DNA of 64,000 nucleotides from Enterococcus plantarum (GCF_001730295.1 NZ_MIKA01000034.1:151782-215781), one strand, 5' to 3'. Positions 35,327-44,000 are shown, counted from the first letter of the stretch. The notes: generated by a model not told the origin, from the sequence alone. Program-made: numbers and translations.

Positions 35327-35860
35327 ATGTTTGTTAATGTAGCTGATAAAAAAGAGTTTTTGGTTTGGCTAGTGAATAATGTCTCATTTAGCCAAAGAGA
35401 AGTGTTATGGATTTTGAATTATTTGATTAACCACGAAGCTATTTTAAATAATGTTCATTTCATTGAGCAGGCAGACAAAGCAGTTCGCGGGTTAAAAGTT
35501 ACGGCAAGAGAACTAGATGATGAACCAATCCAATTGTTCTTGTCAGGAAAAGAATTTAATGATACTGATCAGATTTTCCATGAAATTCGTATGAATTGGA
35601 AAGAAGCATTGTTTATAGAATGCATTTTTGATGGTTCTTGGCAAAATAGTCAGTATTTGTCGATTCTGGAAGATAATCCATATGCTCGTTGGAATGAGCA
35701 AGTAAGTGATGATGTGATTGAGAGTATCAATGATTTCTTTGCCCATGAAGAAAAACAAGCAAAATTAGACTTGCTATATAGTCAAATCGATTTAGCATTA
35801 GAAGATAATAATTATGAGGCTTTTTTAGAATTAACAGATGAATTGAATCGATTAAAATAA
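35327..35860 (+). CDS. UPF0302 family protein (YpiB-like)
   Basis: A 177-residue soluble protein of the UPF0302/YpiB family: KKEFLVWLVNNVSFSQREVLWILNYL at the start and RWNEQVSDDVIESINDFF in the middle. The C-terminus has an IDEYL/ALEDNN-type helix (LDLLYSQIDLALEDNNYEAFLELTDELN). In Bacillus YpiB has been linked to control of respiration and lipopolysaccharide-independent stress functions only loosely; I regard its function as unknown. Third gene of the operon. Confidence 0.82.
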   Translation: MFVNVADKKEFLVWLVNNVSFSQREVLWILNYLINHEAILNNVHFIEQADKAVRGLKVTARELDDEPIQLFLSGKEFNDTDQIFHEIRMNWKEALFIECIFDGSWQNSQYLSILEDNPYARWNEQVSDDVIESINDFFAHEEKQAKLDLLYSQIDLALEDNNYEAFLELTDELNRLK

Positions 35861-35861
35861 T

Positions 35862-35906
35862 AAAAAAGGTGAAATAGCACGAATCCCGTCTGTTTTACCT
35901 TTTTTT
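35862..35906. terminator. Bidirectional terminator
   Basis: AAAAAAGGTGAAA pairs with TTTTACCTTTTTTT across a loop of about 20 nt, serving the ypiB and yitT transcripts that meet here. Confidence 0.78.
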
Positions 35907-35913
35907 ATTTAGG

Positions 35914-36804
35914 CTAAGTTAATTGTTTTTTTCTTTTAAAAAGCATTTTTTCAGGTCGAGAATAGGTGAATCCTTCCCCGATGGCTTCATGAACATTGAT
36001 GACAGAAATGAAAGCTTTGGTATCTAACTCATGAACGATACGTTTAATTTCAATAATTTCACTAGGACTAACAACTACATAAAGAACTTTCTTATGTACT
36101 TGAGAGTATCCCCCTTGACCATCTAAATACGTTACACCACGCTCTAAAAGAGCCATAATCACTTCCCCAATATCCTCAGAATGGTCAGAAATAACCAAGA
36201 TCCCTTTTGCAGCATAGGCGCCATCTAAGACAGAATCGACGACTTTACTAAAAACAAATGAAACAATTAAAGTATACATCATTCTTTTGACATCAATGTA
36301 ACTCAATGAAAGAATCAAAACTAAAATATCAAAAATCAACAACGAACGGCCCATACTAATGCCATAATTTTTTTCTAAAATACGAGCAACTACATCGGTT
36401 CCACCTGTTGTCCCACCAACTCGATAAACCAGTCCACTACCAAGACCTGCAGCAAGCCCGGCTAATAAAGAAGCGATTAATAAATCATGATCTAAATTCA
36501 CTTCTATCGGGAATCGTTGCCATAACCACAAGAAGACAGATAAAGAAACAGTACCCAAAATTGTATAATAAAATGAATGCTTTCCTAATATTTTTCCGCC
36601 AATCAAAATCAACGGAATATTGATGATCAATGTTGAATAGGCTGGATCAATAGAAAAAAGCGCACGTAAAATCAACGTGATCCCAGTTACGCCACCCTCT
36701 GCTAGATCATTTGCAATATTAAATGTTACCAACCCAAATGCGTAAAGACATGTGCCAGCCAAAATAAACAGAATGTCTTTAACATAAAACTTTTTTTCTT
36801 CCAT
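35914..36804 (-). CDS. YitT family membrane protein
   Basis: A 296-residue protein. The N-terminal two thirds have about five membrane segments and the YitT motifs NIANDLAEGGVTGITLIL and VYRVGGTTGGTDVVARILEKNYG. The last 90 residues form the cytosolic DUF2179 domain (YLDGQGGYSQVHKKVLYVVVSPSEI). Function unknown in the family; a transport role is often suspected. The ATG at 36804 has TAGGAGTGA upstream, whereas the longer frame has no ribosome site. Monocistronic. Confidence 0.9.
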   Translation of the reverse strand: MEEKKFYVKDILFILAGTCLYAFGLVTFNIANDLAEGGVTGITLILRALFSIDPAYSTLIINIPLILIGGKILGKHSFYYTILGTVSLSVFLWLWQRFPIEVNLDHDLLIASLLAGLAAGLGSGLVYRVGGTTGGTDVVARILEKNYGISMGRSLLIFDILVLILSLSYIDVKRMMYTLIVSFVFSKVVDSVLDGAYAAKGILVISDHSEDIGEVIMALLERGVTYLDGQGGYSQVHKKVLYVVVSPSEIIEIKRIVHELDTKAFISVINVHEAIGEGFTYSRPEKMLFKRKKQLT

Positions 36805-36964
36805 AATGTTCACTCCTATAACATATTGGTTCATTACACGTATAGCCAAAGTGAAAAACCCTTATCCAGTACTCACTTTATCATTCTCACTATAAAACAA
36901 CAAGCAGAACCTTTTCAGATGGCGCACTTTTTGATAAGATGAGTAGTAGAAAGGTTGGGGTAAG

Positions 36965-37312
36965 ATGACAGACGACAATCAATCTCTGCATTCCATGCAA
37001 GAAGAAGTGGATACGTATATCCAGCAATTTAAAACGGGCTATTTTTCTCCACTAAGCCAGATGGCACGATTAACAGAAGAAGTAGGTGAATTAGCAAGAG
37101 AAATCAATCATTATTATGGCGAAAAACCTAAGAAAACAGAGGAGAAACCAAAAACAGTTTCTGAGGAACTTGGGGATGTTTTATTCGTGACAATGATTAT
37201 GGCTAATTCTTTAGACATAGATTTAACTGAAGCGTTTCAAAAAAATATGGATAAATTCAATCAACGGGATAAATATCGTTTTGAACGAAAGGATGGGCAA
37301 ACAAATGATTAA
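36965..37312 (+). CDS. MazG-type nucleotide pyrophosphohydrolase
   Basis: A 115-residue MazG-like protein with the metal-binding helices [18 protein letters not shown] and [20 protein letters not shown]. It would hydrolyse noncanonical nucleoside triphosphates to monophosphates. The mazG-dapB-cca arrangement matches Bacillus ypjD-dapB-...-cca. Its last eight bases overlap the start of dapB. AAGG-like sites precede the ATG. Confidence 0.88.
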   Translation: MTDDNQSLHSMQEEVDTYIQQFKTGYFSPLSQMARLTEEVGELAREINHYYGEKPKKTEEKPKTVSEELGDVLFVTMIMANSLDIDLTEAFQKNMDKFNQRDKYRFERKDGQTND

Positions 37313-38093
37313 AATTTTAGTCGCAGGTTTTAAAGGGAAAATGGGTGCAACCGCAACAAAAATGGTTTTAAATCATGACCAATTTGAGCTAGTAGGAGTA
37401 TTAGATCCTTTTGAAAAGAAAGGTAATCTGAATGAATTAATTGAGTATCCAACAATTAATGTCCCAATTTTTAAAACGAAAGAAGCCGTTCTTTCTGTTC
37501 AGCCTGATGTTTGGATTGATTTTACGATCCCAGCAGTAGCTTATGAAAACACACGATTTGCTATTGAACACAACATTTCCCCCGTTGTAGGGACGACCGG
37601 TTTATCAGAAGAACAATTAGCCAAGTTGACTGATCGTTCAAAAGAATTGCAAGTCGGTGGTCTGATTGCACCTAATTTTGCAGTGGGGGCGGTTCTAATG
37701 ATGCAATTTGCCCAAAAAGCAGCCGAATATTTCCCTGATGTTGAAATCATTGAGTTACATCACGACAATAAACGAGATGCACCAAGTGGAACGGCCATCA
37801 AAACAGCCGAAATGATGAGTGAGGTCCGTGCAAAGAAAAAACAAGGACATCCTGAAGAAGAAGAATTGATTGAAGGTGCCCGAGGAGCTGATTTTGAAGG
37901 AATGAAAATCCATAGTGTTCGCCTACCAGGCTTGATTGCCCATCAGCAAGTTCAATTTGGTGGGATTGGAGAAGGCTTAACAATCCGACACGATTCTTAT
38001 GATCGTAGTTCATTTATGACGGGTGTAGCTTTAGGATGCGAAAAAGTAGTCCACTTAGAAAAGTTAGTCTACGGGCTGGAAAACCTATTATGA
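37305..38093 (+). CDS. dapB: 4-hydroxy-tetrahydrodipicolinate reductase
   Basis: A 262-residue DapB. The N-terminal NAD(P)H motif is [16 protein letters not shown], the catalytic motif is [22 protein letters not shown] (His-His and Lys), and [18 protein letters not shown] closes the protein. It reduces hydroxytetrahydrodipicolinate on the lysine/diaminopimelate route. I chose ATG 37305 (overlapping mazG) over the upstream start because the homologue begins [14 protein letters not shown]. Its stop overlaps the ATG of cca (ATGA). Confidence 0.95.
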   Translation: MIKILVAGFKGKMGATATKMVLNHDQFELVGVLDPFEKKGNLNELIEYPTINVPIFKTKEAVLSVQPDVWIDFTIPAVAYENTRFAIEHNISPVVGTTGLSEEQLAKLTDRSKELQVGGLIAPNFAVGAVLMMQFAQKAAEYFPDVEIIELHHDNKRDAPSGTAIKTAEMMSEVRAKKKQGHPEEEELIEGARGADFEGMKIHSVRLPGLIAHQQVQFGGIGEGLTIRHDSYDRSSFMTGVALGCEKVVHLEKLVYGLENLL

Positions 38094-39301
38094 AATTAGA
38101 AATCATACCAGATGAATTTACTCGAGCAGCTAGTGTATTGAAAGAAATTCAAGCGCATGGTTTTGAAGCCTATTTTGTTGGTGGAAGCGTTCGTGATGCA
38201 TTATTAAAACAATCAATACACGATGTTGATATTGCTACTAGCGCATATCCAGAGGAAATCAAACAAATTTTCCATCGGACGATCGATGTAGGAATCGATC
38301 ATGGGACCGTTCTTGTATTAGACGGTGAGGAGCAGTACGAGATCACTACGTTTAGAACGGAATCAACGTATCAAGATTTTAGACGTCCTGATACAGTTAC
38401 GTTTGTTCGTTCTTTAAAAGAAGATTTGAAACGTCGAGATTTTACAATTAACGCATTGGCAATGAACGTTGACGGAGAGATCATCGATTTATTTGACGGG
38501 ATAGCTGATTTGGAGAGACAAGTCATAAGAGCTGTTGGGAATCCCAAAGAGCGATTTCATGAAGATGCTTTACGAATGATGAGGGGACTGCGTTTTGCCA
38601 GTCAACTAAATTTTACGATTGAAGAAAACACACTATTAGCTATTGAAGAATTTCATCCACTTTTAGGAAAAATATCTGTAGAACGTATAGCTGTGGAATT
38701 CATCAAACTTTTATTAGGAAAAAATCGGCAAGCTGCACTATTGCCGTTTATCGAAACAAATTGTTATCAATACTGTCCTGGTCTAAAATACTTTGGTGAA
38801 GCACTATTTAATTTTATAGAACTTCCCAATAAACAAATTGAATTGGAAAATCAAGCATGGGCTTTATTGATCAAGACAATGAGATTAAAAGAAAACGAGA
38901 TTCGTAGCTTCTTGAAGTCGTGGAAACAGTCAAATCAAATGATTCAAGAAGTCCAGCAACTAATTTATGGGTTGAATAGACGTCTTTTAGAGGATTGGCA
39001 AGTCATGGATTTGTTCGATTTAGGGATAGACGCAGCATTGTCTGTTGAAAAACTGTTGTTTTATTACGGGCAAAAGAGTAAACTTGAAGAAGTAAAAGAA
39101 CGTTATTTAAGTTTGCCCATTCACGACAGAAAGCAACTTGCTGTTACAGGGAATGATTTATTGAATTATTTCGATAAGAAGCCTGGAAAATGGCTAGGTG
39201 ATATGATTGAGAAACTTGAGACCGCTGTCGTAAATAGCCAAATAAAAAATGACAAAGAATTACTGCTTGCATATGCAAAAGAGAAGATTGACGAGGAGTG
39301 A
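38090..39301 (+). CDS. cca: CCA-adding tRNA nucleotidyltransferase
   Basis: A 403-residue class II nucleotidyltransferase. The head has [24 protein letters not shown] with the catalytic GGSVRD and DxD, then [12 protein letters not shown] and [19 protein letters not shown]. The C-terminal neck/body is divergent, as is usual. It adds or repairs the 3' CCA of tRNAs. It starts at the ATG overlapping the dapB stop codon; its ribosome site is weak, so coupling to dapB is likely. Confidence 0.94.
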   Translation: MKLEIIPDEFTRAASVLKEIQAHGFEAYFVGGSVRDALLKQSIHDVDIATSAYPEEIKQIFHRTIDVGIDHGTVLVLDGEEQYEITTFRTESTYQDFRRPDTVTFVRSLKEDLKRRDFTINALAMNVDGEIIDLFDGIADLERQVIRAVGNPKERFHEDALRMMRGLRFASQLNFTIEENTLLAIEEFHPLLGKISVERIAVEFIKLLLGKNRQAALLPFIETNCYQYCPGLKYFGEALFNFIELPNKQIELENQAWALLIKTMRLKENEIRSFLKSWKQSNQMIQEVQQLIYGLNRRLLEDWQVMDLFDLGIDAALSVEKLLFYYGQKSKLEEVKERYLSLPIHDRKQLAVTGNDLLNYFDKKPGKWLGDMIEKLETAVVNSQIKNDKELLLAYAKEKIDEE

Positions 39302-39306
39302 TAGCC

Positions 39307-39678
39307 ATGGAAGAGTTCTCAAAAAAGTTTGTTGTTGGTTCCAAGGATACCGCAAAAGAAATCGGGTCTGGTGATTTAGAGGTATTAGGTACACCTGCAG
39401 TACTTGCAATGGTAGAAAATACTGCAAAAGAATACTTGCATAAAGAATTAGCTTCAGAAGAAACAAGTGTTGGTACTCTAATCGAAGCTAGACATTTAAG
39501 ACCATCTAAAGTTGGCGCGGAAATTATGGTTAAAGTGAAAGTCGAGTCTCAAGAAAAAACGAAAATCAATTTTTCTTTCGAGGCTAATGACAATGAGCAA
39601 ATCATCGCAACAGGTATCCATCAGAGAGCTGTTATCTTAACAGATGTTTTTTTAGATAAATTAGCTCTTCCTAAGTGA
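39307..39678 (+). CDS. Hot-dog-fold thioesterase (FlK-like)
   Basis: A 123-residue hot-dog-fold thioesterase resembling the fluoroacetyl-CoA thioesterase FlK family. The recognisable stretch is VLGTPAVLAMVENTAKEYLHKEL (about 27-50), where the Thr and Glu are catalytic in the family, and EARHLRPSKVGAEIMVKVKVE. The substrate is unknown. The ATG at 39307 is eight bases from GAGGAG, while the earlier GTG overlaps it. It begins five bases after cca and may be part of the same transcript. Confidence 0.72.
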   Translation: MEEFSKKFVVGSKDTAKEIGSGDLEVLGTPAVLAMVENTAKEYLHKELASEETSVGTLIEARHLRPSKVGAEIMVKVKVESQEKTKINFSFEANDNEQIIATGIHQRAVILTDVFLDKLALPK

Positions 39679-39760
39679 TAGTGCGAATGGTGTGACCTAA
39701 CCTTAAAGTTATGCTAAACTTAGCTTTGTAGAAATTATTTTAGATAAGGAGACTTATATT

Positions 39761-40213
39761 ATGAGTAGAGAAATGACAGGATTAAAATTTTATTTTAGAA
39801 ATGGTGAAACTTGGACGATTGGTCGTCGTTTTATCGGAGATCTATGGATCAAACACATCACAACTAGCTTTGGCCGTATCCACGGAAGCGAATTTATGGA
39901 AATTCATCCGTGCGAAGGCTTTAAAATCGAAATCTTCCAAGAAGGAGATCATGTTCAAACCCATGATATCAACCTTGGTGGGCTAGAATTAGGAATGTTT
40001 GCACGTGCTCTAAAATATGAAGATATCGAACGTATGGAAATCTTATATAAAACGGGAACACCAGATTTAGTTTACTTCCCATACAAAGACAAAACTGACG
40101 AAGGTTTAGATAACATTTACCAATCTACAAAAGTCAGCGAAAAAACAAAAAGCTTGTACATCGTGATCGATCCAACACAAACGGTTGATGATGTATATGG
40201 TGAAGAACTTTAA
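39761..40213 (+). CDS. Hypothetical soluble protein, 150 residues
   Basis: A 150-residue protein starting MSREMTGLKFYFRNGETWTI. I do not recognise a family. It is soluble, slightly acidic and beta-rich, with no signal peptide. AAGGAG lies ten bases before the ATG, and a clear terminator follows, so it is a real monocistronic gene. Its neighbours (a thioesterase and a quinone oxidoreductase) give no clear functional clue. Confidence 0.75.
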   Translation: MSREMTGLKFYFRNGETWTIGRRFIGDLWIKHITTSFGRIHGSEFMEIHPCEGFKIEIFQEGDHVQTHDINLGGLELGMFARALKYEDIERMEILYKTGTPDLVYFPYKDKTDEGLDNIYQSTKVSEKTKSLYIVIDPTQTVDDVYGEEL

Positions 40214-40230
40214 TAACTAAATAAATGGGA

Positions 40231-40266
40231 CCGTAGATTTCTTTTTGGGAGATTCTACGGTTTTTT
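40231..40266 (+). terminator. Terminator of the 150-residue protein gene
   Basis: CCGTAGA pairs with TCTACGG, with extra inner pairing, followed by TTTTTT. Confidence 0.85.
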
Positions 40267-40290
40267 CGTCAAAATTTGTGAGGTGAAAAA

Positions 40291-41271
40291 ATGAAGGCCA
40301 TTGAGTTATCGTATAAGGATAGTCAACCCGTTTTGGAATTGAAGAAAGATGCGTTGATACCTAAAAGAAAAAGCCACCAGCTATTAATAAAAGTCGAAGC
40401 AGCCGCAATCAACCGTACGGATTTAGTAGCGATAGAAACAGGAAAACTTCCAAAAGGCAATCCGATTCTAGGGGTTGAAGTTTCAGGAAAAGTAATCGAA
40501 AGCGACTCAGATTTATTTCCTTGTGGCAGTCGCGTGATGGGACTTGTAAACGGGGGTGGATATGCGGAGTACGCTGTAATGAATAGTGGGAATGCAATGC
40601 TTTTATCCGATCAGTTAACATATGAAGAAGGGGCGGCGATCCCAGAAGTCTTTTTAACGGCTTATCAAACGTTATTTTGGCTTGGTGAATTAGGTCCTAA
40701 TGAGTCTATTTTGATTCATGCTGGTGCTAGTGGCGTAGGAACCGCGGCTATTCAGTTAGTAAAACAATTAACGACTGCTAAAATCTTTGTCACAGCAAGC
40801 ACGTCTGATAAACTAGAATTATGCCACTCGTTGGGGGCAGATGTTCTAATAAATTATCATGAAGAATCGTTCAGTAAGAGAATTCTGGAAGAAACTAAAG
40901 GTCAGGGTGTGAACGTGATCTTAGATTTTATTGGTGCATCTTACTGGGAAAAAAATCTTTCTAGTATAGCTTACGATGGTCGGTTGATTCTCATTGGTAT
41001 TTTAGGTGGCGCAATTGTAGAAGAAATTAATTTAATGGAGTTATTAGAAAAACGAATAACCATCAAAGGAACATTACTAACGCCAAGAAGTGATGCCTAT
41101 AAAGCAGAGTTGACCAAAGAATTTTCAATAAAAACAAAAAAGCTTTTTGATAAACATTATTTAAAACCAGTTGTAGATAAAATTTTTTCATTGGAAGAAG
41201 TAGAAAAAGCACACCAGTATATGAGGCATAATCAAAATAAAGGAAAAATCATTTTAAAAATAGATGAGTGA
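40291..41271 (+). CDS. Zinc-independent alcohol dehydrogenase / quinone oxidoreductase
   Basis: A 326-residue medium-chain reductase of the quinone oxidoreductase branch. Visible are AAINRTDLVAIETGKLPK, the NADPH motif HAGASGVGTAAIQLVKQL (about 141-158), and LGADVLINYHEESF. The catalytic zinc cysteines of true alcohol dehydrogenases are absent. It would reduce quinones or enals with NADPH. AGGTG precedes the ATG. It is followed 15 bases later by the YgbA-like gene, so the two may be one transcript. Confidence 0.85.
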   Translation: MKAIELSYKDSQPVLELKKDALIPKRKSHQLLIKVEAAAINRTDLVAIETGKLPKGNPILGVEVSGKVIESDSDLFPCGSRVMGLVNGGGYAEYAVMNSGNAMLLSDQLTYEEGAAIPEVFLTAYQTLFWLGELGPNESILIHAGASGVGTAAIQLVKQLTTAKIFVTASTSDKLELCHSLGADVLINYHEESFSKRILEETKGQGVNVILDFIGASYWEKNLSSIAYDGRLILIGILGGAIVEEINLMELLEKRITIKGTLLTPRSDAYKAELTKEFSIKTKKLFDKHYLKPVVDKIFSLEEVEKAHQYMRHNQNKGKIILKIDE

Positions 41272-41286
41272 ATAGTGAGCTGAAAA

Positions 41287-41616
41287 ATGGTGAAAAAGAA
41301 TAATGGACCAAAAATACAAGAAGAAAAAAAGACCATTCGTGCAATGATTGACATCTATTACAGCAAACATAAAACACCGAAGATAGACAAAGAAAAGTTG
41401 CTGTCTTATTCACAACTTCGCTTGGATGTTTGCCGTTTCGGTGAAGAAAAACCAACGTGTAAGCAATGTCCCGTTCATTGTTATCGTCCAGATTACAATG
41501 AGCAGATGAAAGAAGTAATGAGATATTCTGGACCAAGAATGACACTGTATCATCCAATTTTAGCGATTAAACATCTTATAAAAGAAAATAAAAGCAAAAA
41601 AATAAAGTGTGATTAA
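41287..41616 (+). CDS. YgbA family protein (nitrous-oxide-stimulated promoter family)
   Basis: A 109-residue protein matching the small YgbA_NO family: an N-terminal RAMIDIYYSKHK motif, conserved cysteines in DVCRFGEEKPTCKQCPVHCYRPD (four cysteines, near 55-75), and the closing RYSGPRMTLYHPILAIKHL. The cysteine cluster suggests a metal centre; members have been linked to nitrosative stress but the biochemical role is not established. The promoter for the aro operon begins 67 bases downstream. Confidence 0.8.
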   Translation: MVKKNNGPKIQEEKKTIRAMIDIYYSKHKTPKIDKEKLLSYSQLRLDVCRFGEEKPTCKQCPVHCYRPDYNEQMKEVMRYSGPRMTLYHPILAIKHLIKENKSKKIKCD

Positions 41617-41682
41617 AAGATCTAATGAAAGGTTTTTATTTAAAAAGACAGAAAAAAATTAGACATTAAGGAATAAAAGAGG

Positions 41683-41712
41683 TTGACACACAGTATACGT
41701 AGGTATATACTG
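41683..41712 (+). promoter_or_regulatory. Consensus promoter of the aro operon with an operator-like inverted repeat
   Basis: TTGACA (41683-41688) and TATACT (41706-41711) with a 17-base spacer make this the strongest promoter in the window. CAGTATA (41691-41697) and TATACTG (41706-41712) form a 7-bp inverted repeat that fills the spacer and the -10 box, the classic place for a repressor. Confidence 0.75.
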
Positions 41713-41751
41713 ATAACAATTCTTAAATAAATCAGTTACGGAGTGATTCAT

Positions 41752-41814
41752 ATGGTAGACATGAAGCATAATCAATCACAACTGAATAATTATTACTTTA
41801 GCTATTTTAGATGA
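41752..41814 (+). CDS. aro operon leader peptide, 20 residues, rich in Tyr and Phe
   Basis: A 20-codon open frame with a CGGAGTG ribosome site eight bases before its ATG and 41 bases after the -10 box. The peptide ends N-N-Y-Y-F-S-Y-F-R before UGA, so five of its last eight residues are Tyr or Phe. That matches the end products of the downstream operon (tyrA and pheA). Its last five codons also form segment 1 of the attenuator described at 41796-41994. There is no sign that the peptide itself is a functional protein. Translation is inferred. Confidence 0.8.
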   Translation: MVDMKHNQSQLNNYYFSYFR

Positions 41815-41994
41815 GTTTGTATTCATAACATTGTGGATGCAGACTAGCAAGTTTGTATCTATGATGGCTAGGGGATTTTGAGATGACTTTCAGCCGCGTA
41901 GATGAGAAAATCTATAGTGGCTTTTATATTACCTATTTTTTGTGAGGTGTTCACTGTAGATTTTTTTCTGAAAATTTACGTGAATACCTTTTTT
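41796..41994 (+). promoter_or_regulatory. Six-segment ribosome-mediated attenuator of the aro operon
   Basis: Segments: 1 AGCTATTTTAGAT (41800-41812), 2 ATCTATGATGGCT (41857-41869), 3 AGCCGCGTAGAT (41892-41903), 4 AAAATCTATAGTGG (41907-41920), 5 (41945-41964) and 6 (41971-41989). Pairing read by eye: 1:2 has 12 of 13 pairs, extending to 18 positions; 2:3 12 pairs with one bulge; 3:4 12 pairs with a 6-nt GAGAAA loop; 4:5 14 continuous pairs; 5:6 19 pairs with one bulge and a TTTTTT tail, a strong terminator. Stalling on Tyr/Phe codons hides segment 1, so 2:3 and 4:5 form and transcription continues. Completed translation allows 1:2, 3:4 and the 5:6 terminator. No T-box is present. Confidence 0.8.
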
Positions 41995-42026
41995 GTTTAA
42001 AAAATGATTTTCAAGGAGGAAATAAG

Positions 42027-42896
42027 ATGGAAAATACGATTACTGGCCATACGCGCTTGACCGCATTATTCGCGACACCAATTCGTCACAGTGTTTCACC
42101 AATGATTCATAATACAGCGTTTCAAGCGTTAGGAATCGATGCCGTATACCTTACATTCGAAATAGGAACAGATGGATTAGAACGAGCGATCGATTCAATC
42201 AAAAATTTGGAAATGATGGGTGCCAACTTATCAATGCCGAATAAAATTTTAGCCGTTGACTATATGGATGAACTAAGTGAAGCGGCGCGCTTGATTGGTG
42301 CCGTTAACACCATCACCAACGACCAAGGTAAATTAACAGGTCATAACACTGATGGAACAGGATTTATGAGAAGCTTGAAAGATATCGAGGTTGACATTAT
42401 CGATAAAAAAATGACAATCATTGGAGCAGGTGGGGCAGCTACAGCAATTATTGTGCAAGCAGCTTTAGATGGAGTAAAAGAAATTACTGTGTACAACCGA
42501 AAAGATGAGTTCTACGAAAAAATCAAAGAAAAACTAGCGTACATTTCAGAAAATACAAATTGCATCATAACATTACATGAATTATCTGATGAAAATAGTT
42601 TGGCAAAAGATGTAGCAGAGAGTGCCCTATTACTAAATGCAACAGGCGTCGGCATGAAACCATTAGAAAAACAAACACCGATTCAAGATTTTTCAATCAT
42701 TCGTCCCGATCTTGCGGTTTGTGATGTTATCTATACACCTAGAGAAACAGAATTTCTAAAACAAGCACGGTTACGTGGAGCTAAAACAAATAATGGGTTA
42801 GGCATGTTACTCTATCAAGGTGCTGCAGCGTTTGAAAAATGGACTGGTCAAGAAATGCCTATAGAAGTTGTAAAACCAATTATTGAAAACAACTAA
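42027..42896 (+). CDS. aroE: Shikimate dehydrogenase
   Basis: A 289-residue AroE. ATPIRHSVSPMIHNTAFQALG (shikimate site), LSMPNKILAVDYMDELSEAA with the catalytic Lys, GAVNTITNDQGKLTGHNTDGTG and the NADP motif GAGGAATAI (about 135). It reduces 3-dehydroshikimate to shikimate. First structural gene of the operon, 33 bases after the attenuator terminator. AAGGAGG precedes the ATG. Confidence 0.95.
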   Translation: MENTITGHTRLTALFATPIRHSVSPMIHNTAFQALGIDAVYLTFEIGTDGLERAIDSIKNLEMMGANLSMPNKILAVDYMDELSEAARLIGAVNTITNDQGKLTGHNTDGTGFMRSLKDIEVDIIDKKMTIIGAGGAATAIIVQAALDGVKEITVYNRKDEFYEKIKEKLAYISENTNCIITLHELSDENSLAKDVAESALLLNATGVGMKPLEKQTPIQDFSIIRPDLAVCDVIYTPRETEFLKQARLRGAKTNNGLGMLLYQGAAAFEKWTGQEMPIEVVKPIIENN

Positions 42897-42925
42897 ATCA
42901 GAATCTACTGAAGGAGAGAACACCA

Positions 42926-43948
42926 ATGATCGTAATTATGAAATCAGAAGCAACGAAAGCACAAATCAATTCAGTGATAGAACGAGTAAAAAAAGAAGGT
43001 TTAGAAGTTCATCTAAGTGAAGGAAAAGAACAAACAATCATTGGCTTGATTGGAGATACTCGAAAAATGCAGGATGTGGCATTCAACAGTTACGATGGTG
43101 TTGAAAATGCAGTTAGAATATCTTTAACTTACAAATTAACAAGTCGTGAGTTTCATCCAGAAAATACAATTGTTAATGTTGATGGTGTCAAAATCGGTGA
43201 TGGTAGCATGACAATGATGGCTGGGCCATGTTCAATCGAAAGTTTAGACCAAATTCGAGAGTGTGCAAGAATTGCTAAAGCAGGCGGAGCAACGATTTTA
43301 CGCGGTGGTGCTTTTAAACCAAGAACATCCCCTTACGCTTTCCAAGGATTAGAAGAAGAAGGCTTAAAATACATTCGCCAAGCAGCGGACGAATTTGACA
43401 TGAAAGTCATCACTGAAGTAATGGATGAAGCGCATATTGCTATGATTGCGGAATACAGTGACATTTTGCAAATTGGTGCCAGAAATATGCAAAACTTTAA
43501 ATTATTACAAGCTGTTGGAAAAAAAGGGAAACCAATTGGCTTGAAACGTGGAATATCTGGTACAATTGATGAGTGGCTAAATGCGGCTGAATACATCGCT
43601 GCCCAAGGGAATTTTAATGTGCTATTTATTGAACGTGGTATTCGCACATACGAAACAGCGACACGTAATACACTCGATCTAAGTGCTGTTCCATTAATTA
43701 AAAAATTAAGTCATTTTCCAATCATCGTTGACCCAAGTCATGGTGTCGGAATTTGGGATCTTGTTCCTTCAATGGCTCGTGCTGGTGTCGCTGCCGGTGC
43801 AGACGGACTTATTGTGGAAATTCATCCAGATCCAATCAACGCATGGTCTGACGGGCCTCAATCATTAAATGAGAAGACTTACTTGCGCATGATGAGAGAA
43901 GTCCATATCATGGAAAAAGCAATGAAAGAAATTAATGAATTAGATTAA
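42926..43948 (+). CDS. aroF: DAHP synthase (3-deoxy-7-phosphoheptulonate synthase)
   Basis: A 340-residue type I-beta DAHP synthase. An N-terminal ferredoxin-like domain (about 1-75) is followed by the catalytic barrel with MAGPCSIESLDQ, RGGAFKPRTSPYAFQGL, QIGARNMQNF and VDPSHGVG. It joins PEP and erythrose-4-phosphate, the first step of the pathway. The N-terminal domain is like that of Thermotoga DAHP synthase, where it mediates feedback inhibition by tyrosine, so enzyme-level control is likely here too. No chorismate mutase domain is fused. Confidence 0.95.
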   Translation: MIVIMKSEATKAQINSVIERVKKEGLEVHLSEGKEQTIIGLIGDTRKMQDVAFNSYDGVENAVRISLTYKLTSREFHPENTIVNVDGVKIGDGSMTMMAGPCSIESLDQIRECARIAKAGGATILRGGAFKPRTSPYAFQGLEEEGLKYIRQAADEFDMKVITEVMDEAHIAMIAEYSDILQIGARNMQNFKLLQAVGKKGKPIGLKRGISGTIDEWLNAAEYIAAQGNFNVLFIERGIRTYETATRNTLDLSAVPLIKKLSHFPIIVDPSHGVGIWDLVPSMARAGVAAGADGLIVEIHPDPINAWSDGPQSLNEKTYLRMMREVHIMEKAMKEINELD

Positions 43949-44000
43949 AAATGAACGGAGAGTATTTTTTCTCTTCACTAAAAAATAGGAGTTGAAACAA

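Noticed and set aside
41844..41871. Hairpin CTAGC/GCTAG in the aro leader as the main pairing of segment 2
   Set aside because: Five pairs only. The 1:2 and 2:3 pairings are far longer, so this is at most a transient structure.
41620..42026. T-box riboswitch for the aro operon
   Set aside because: No AGGGTGGNACCGCG core or specifier stem is visible; the leader peptide and paired segments explain the region better.
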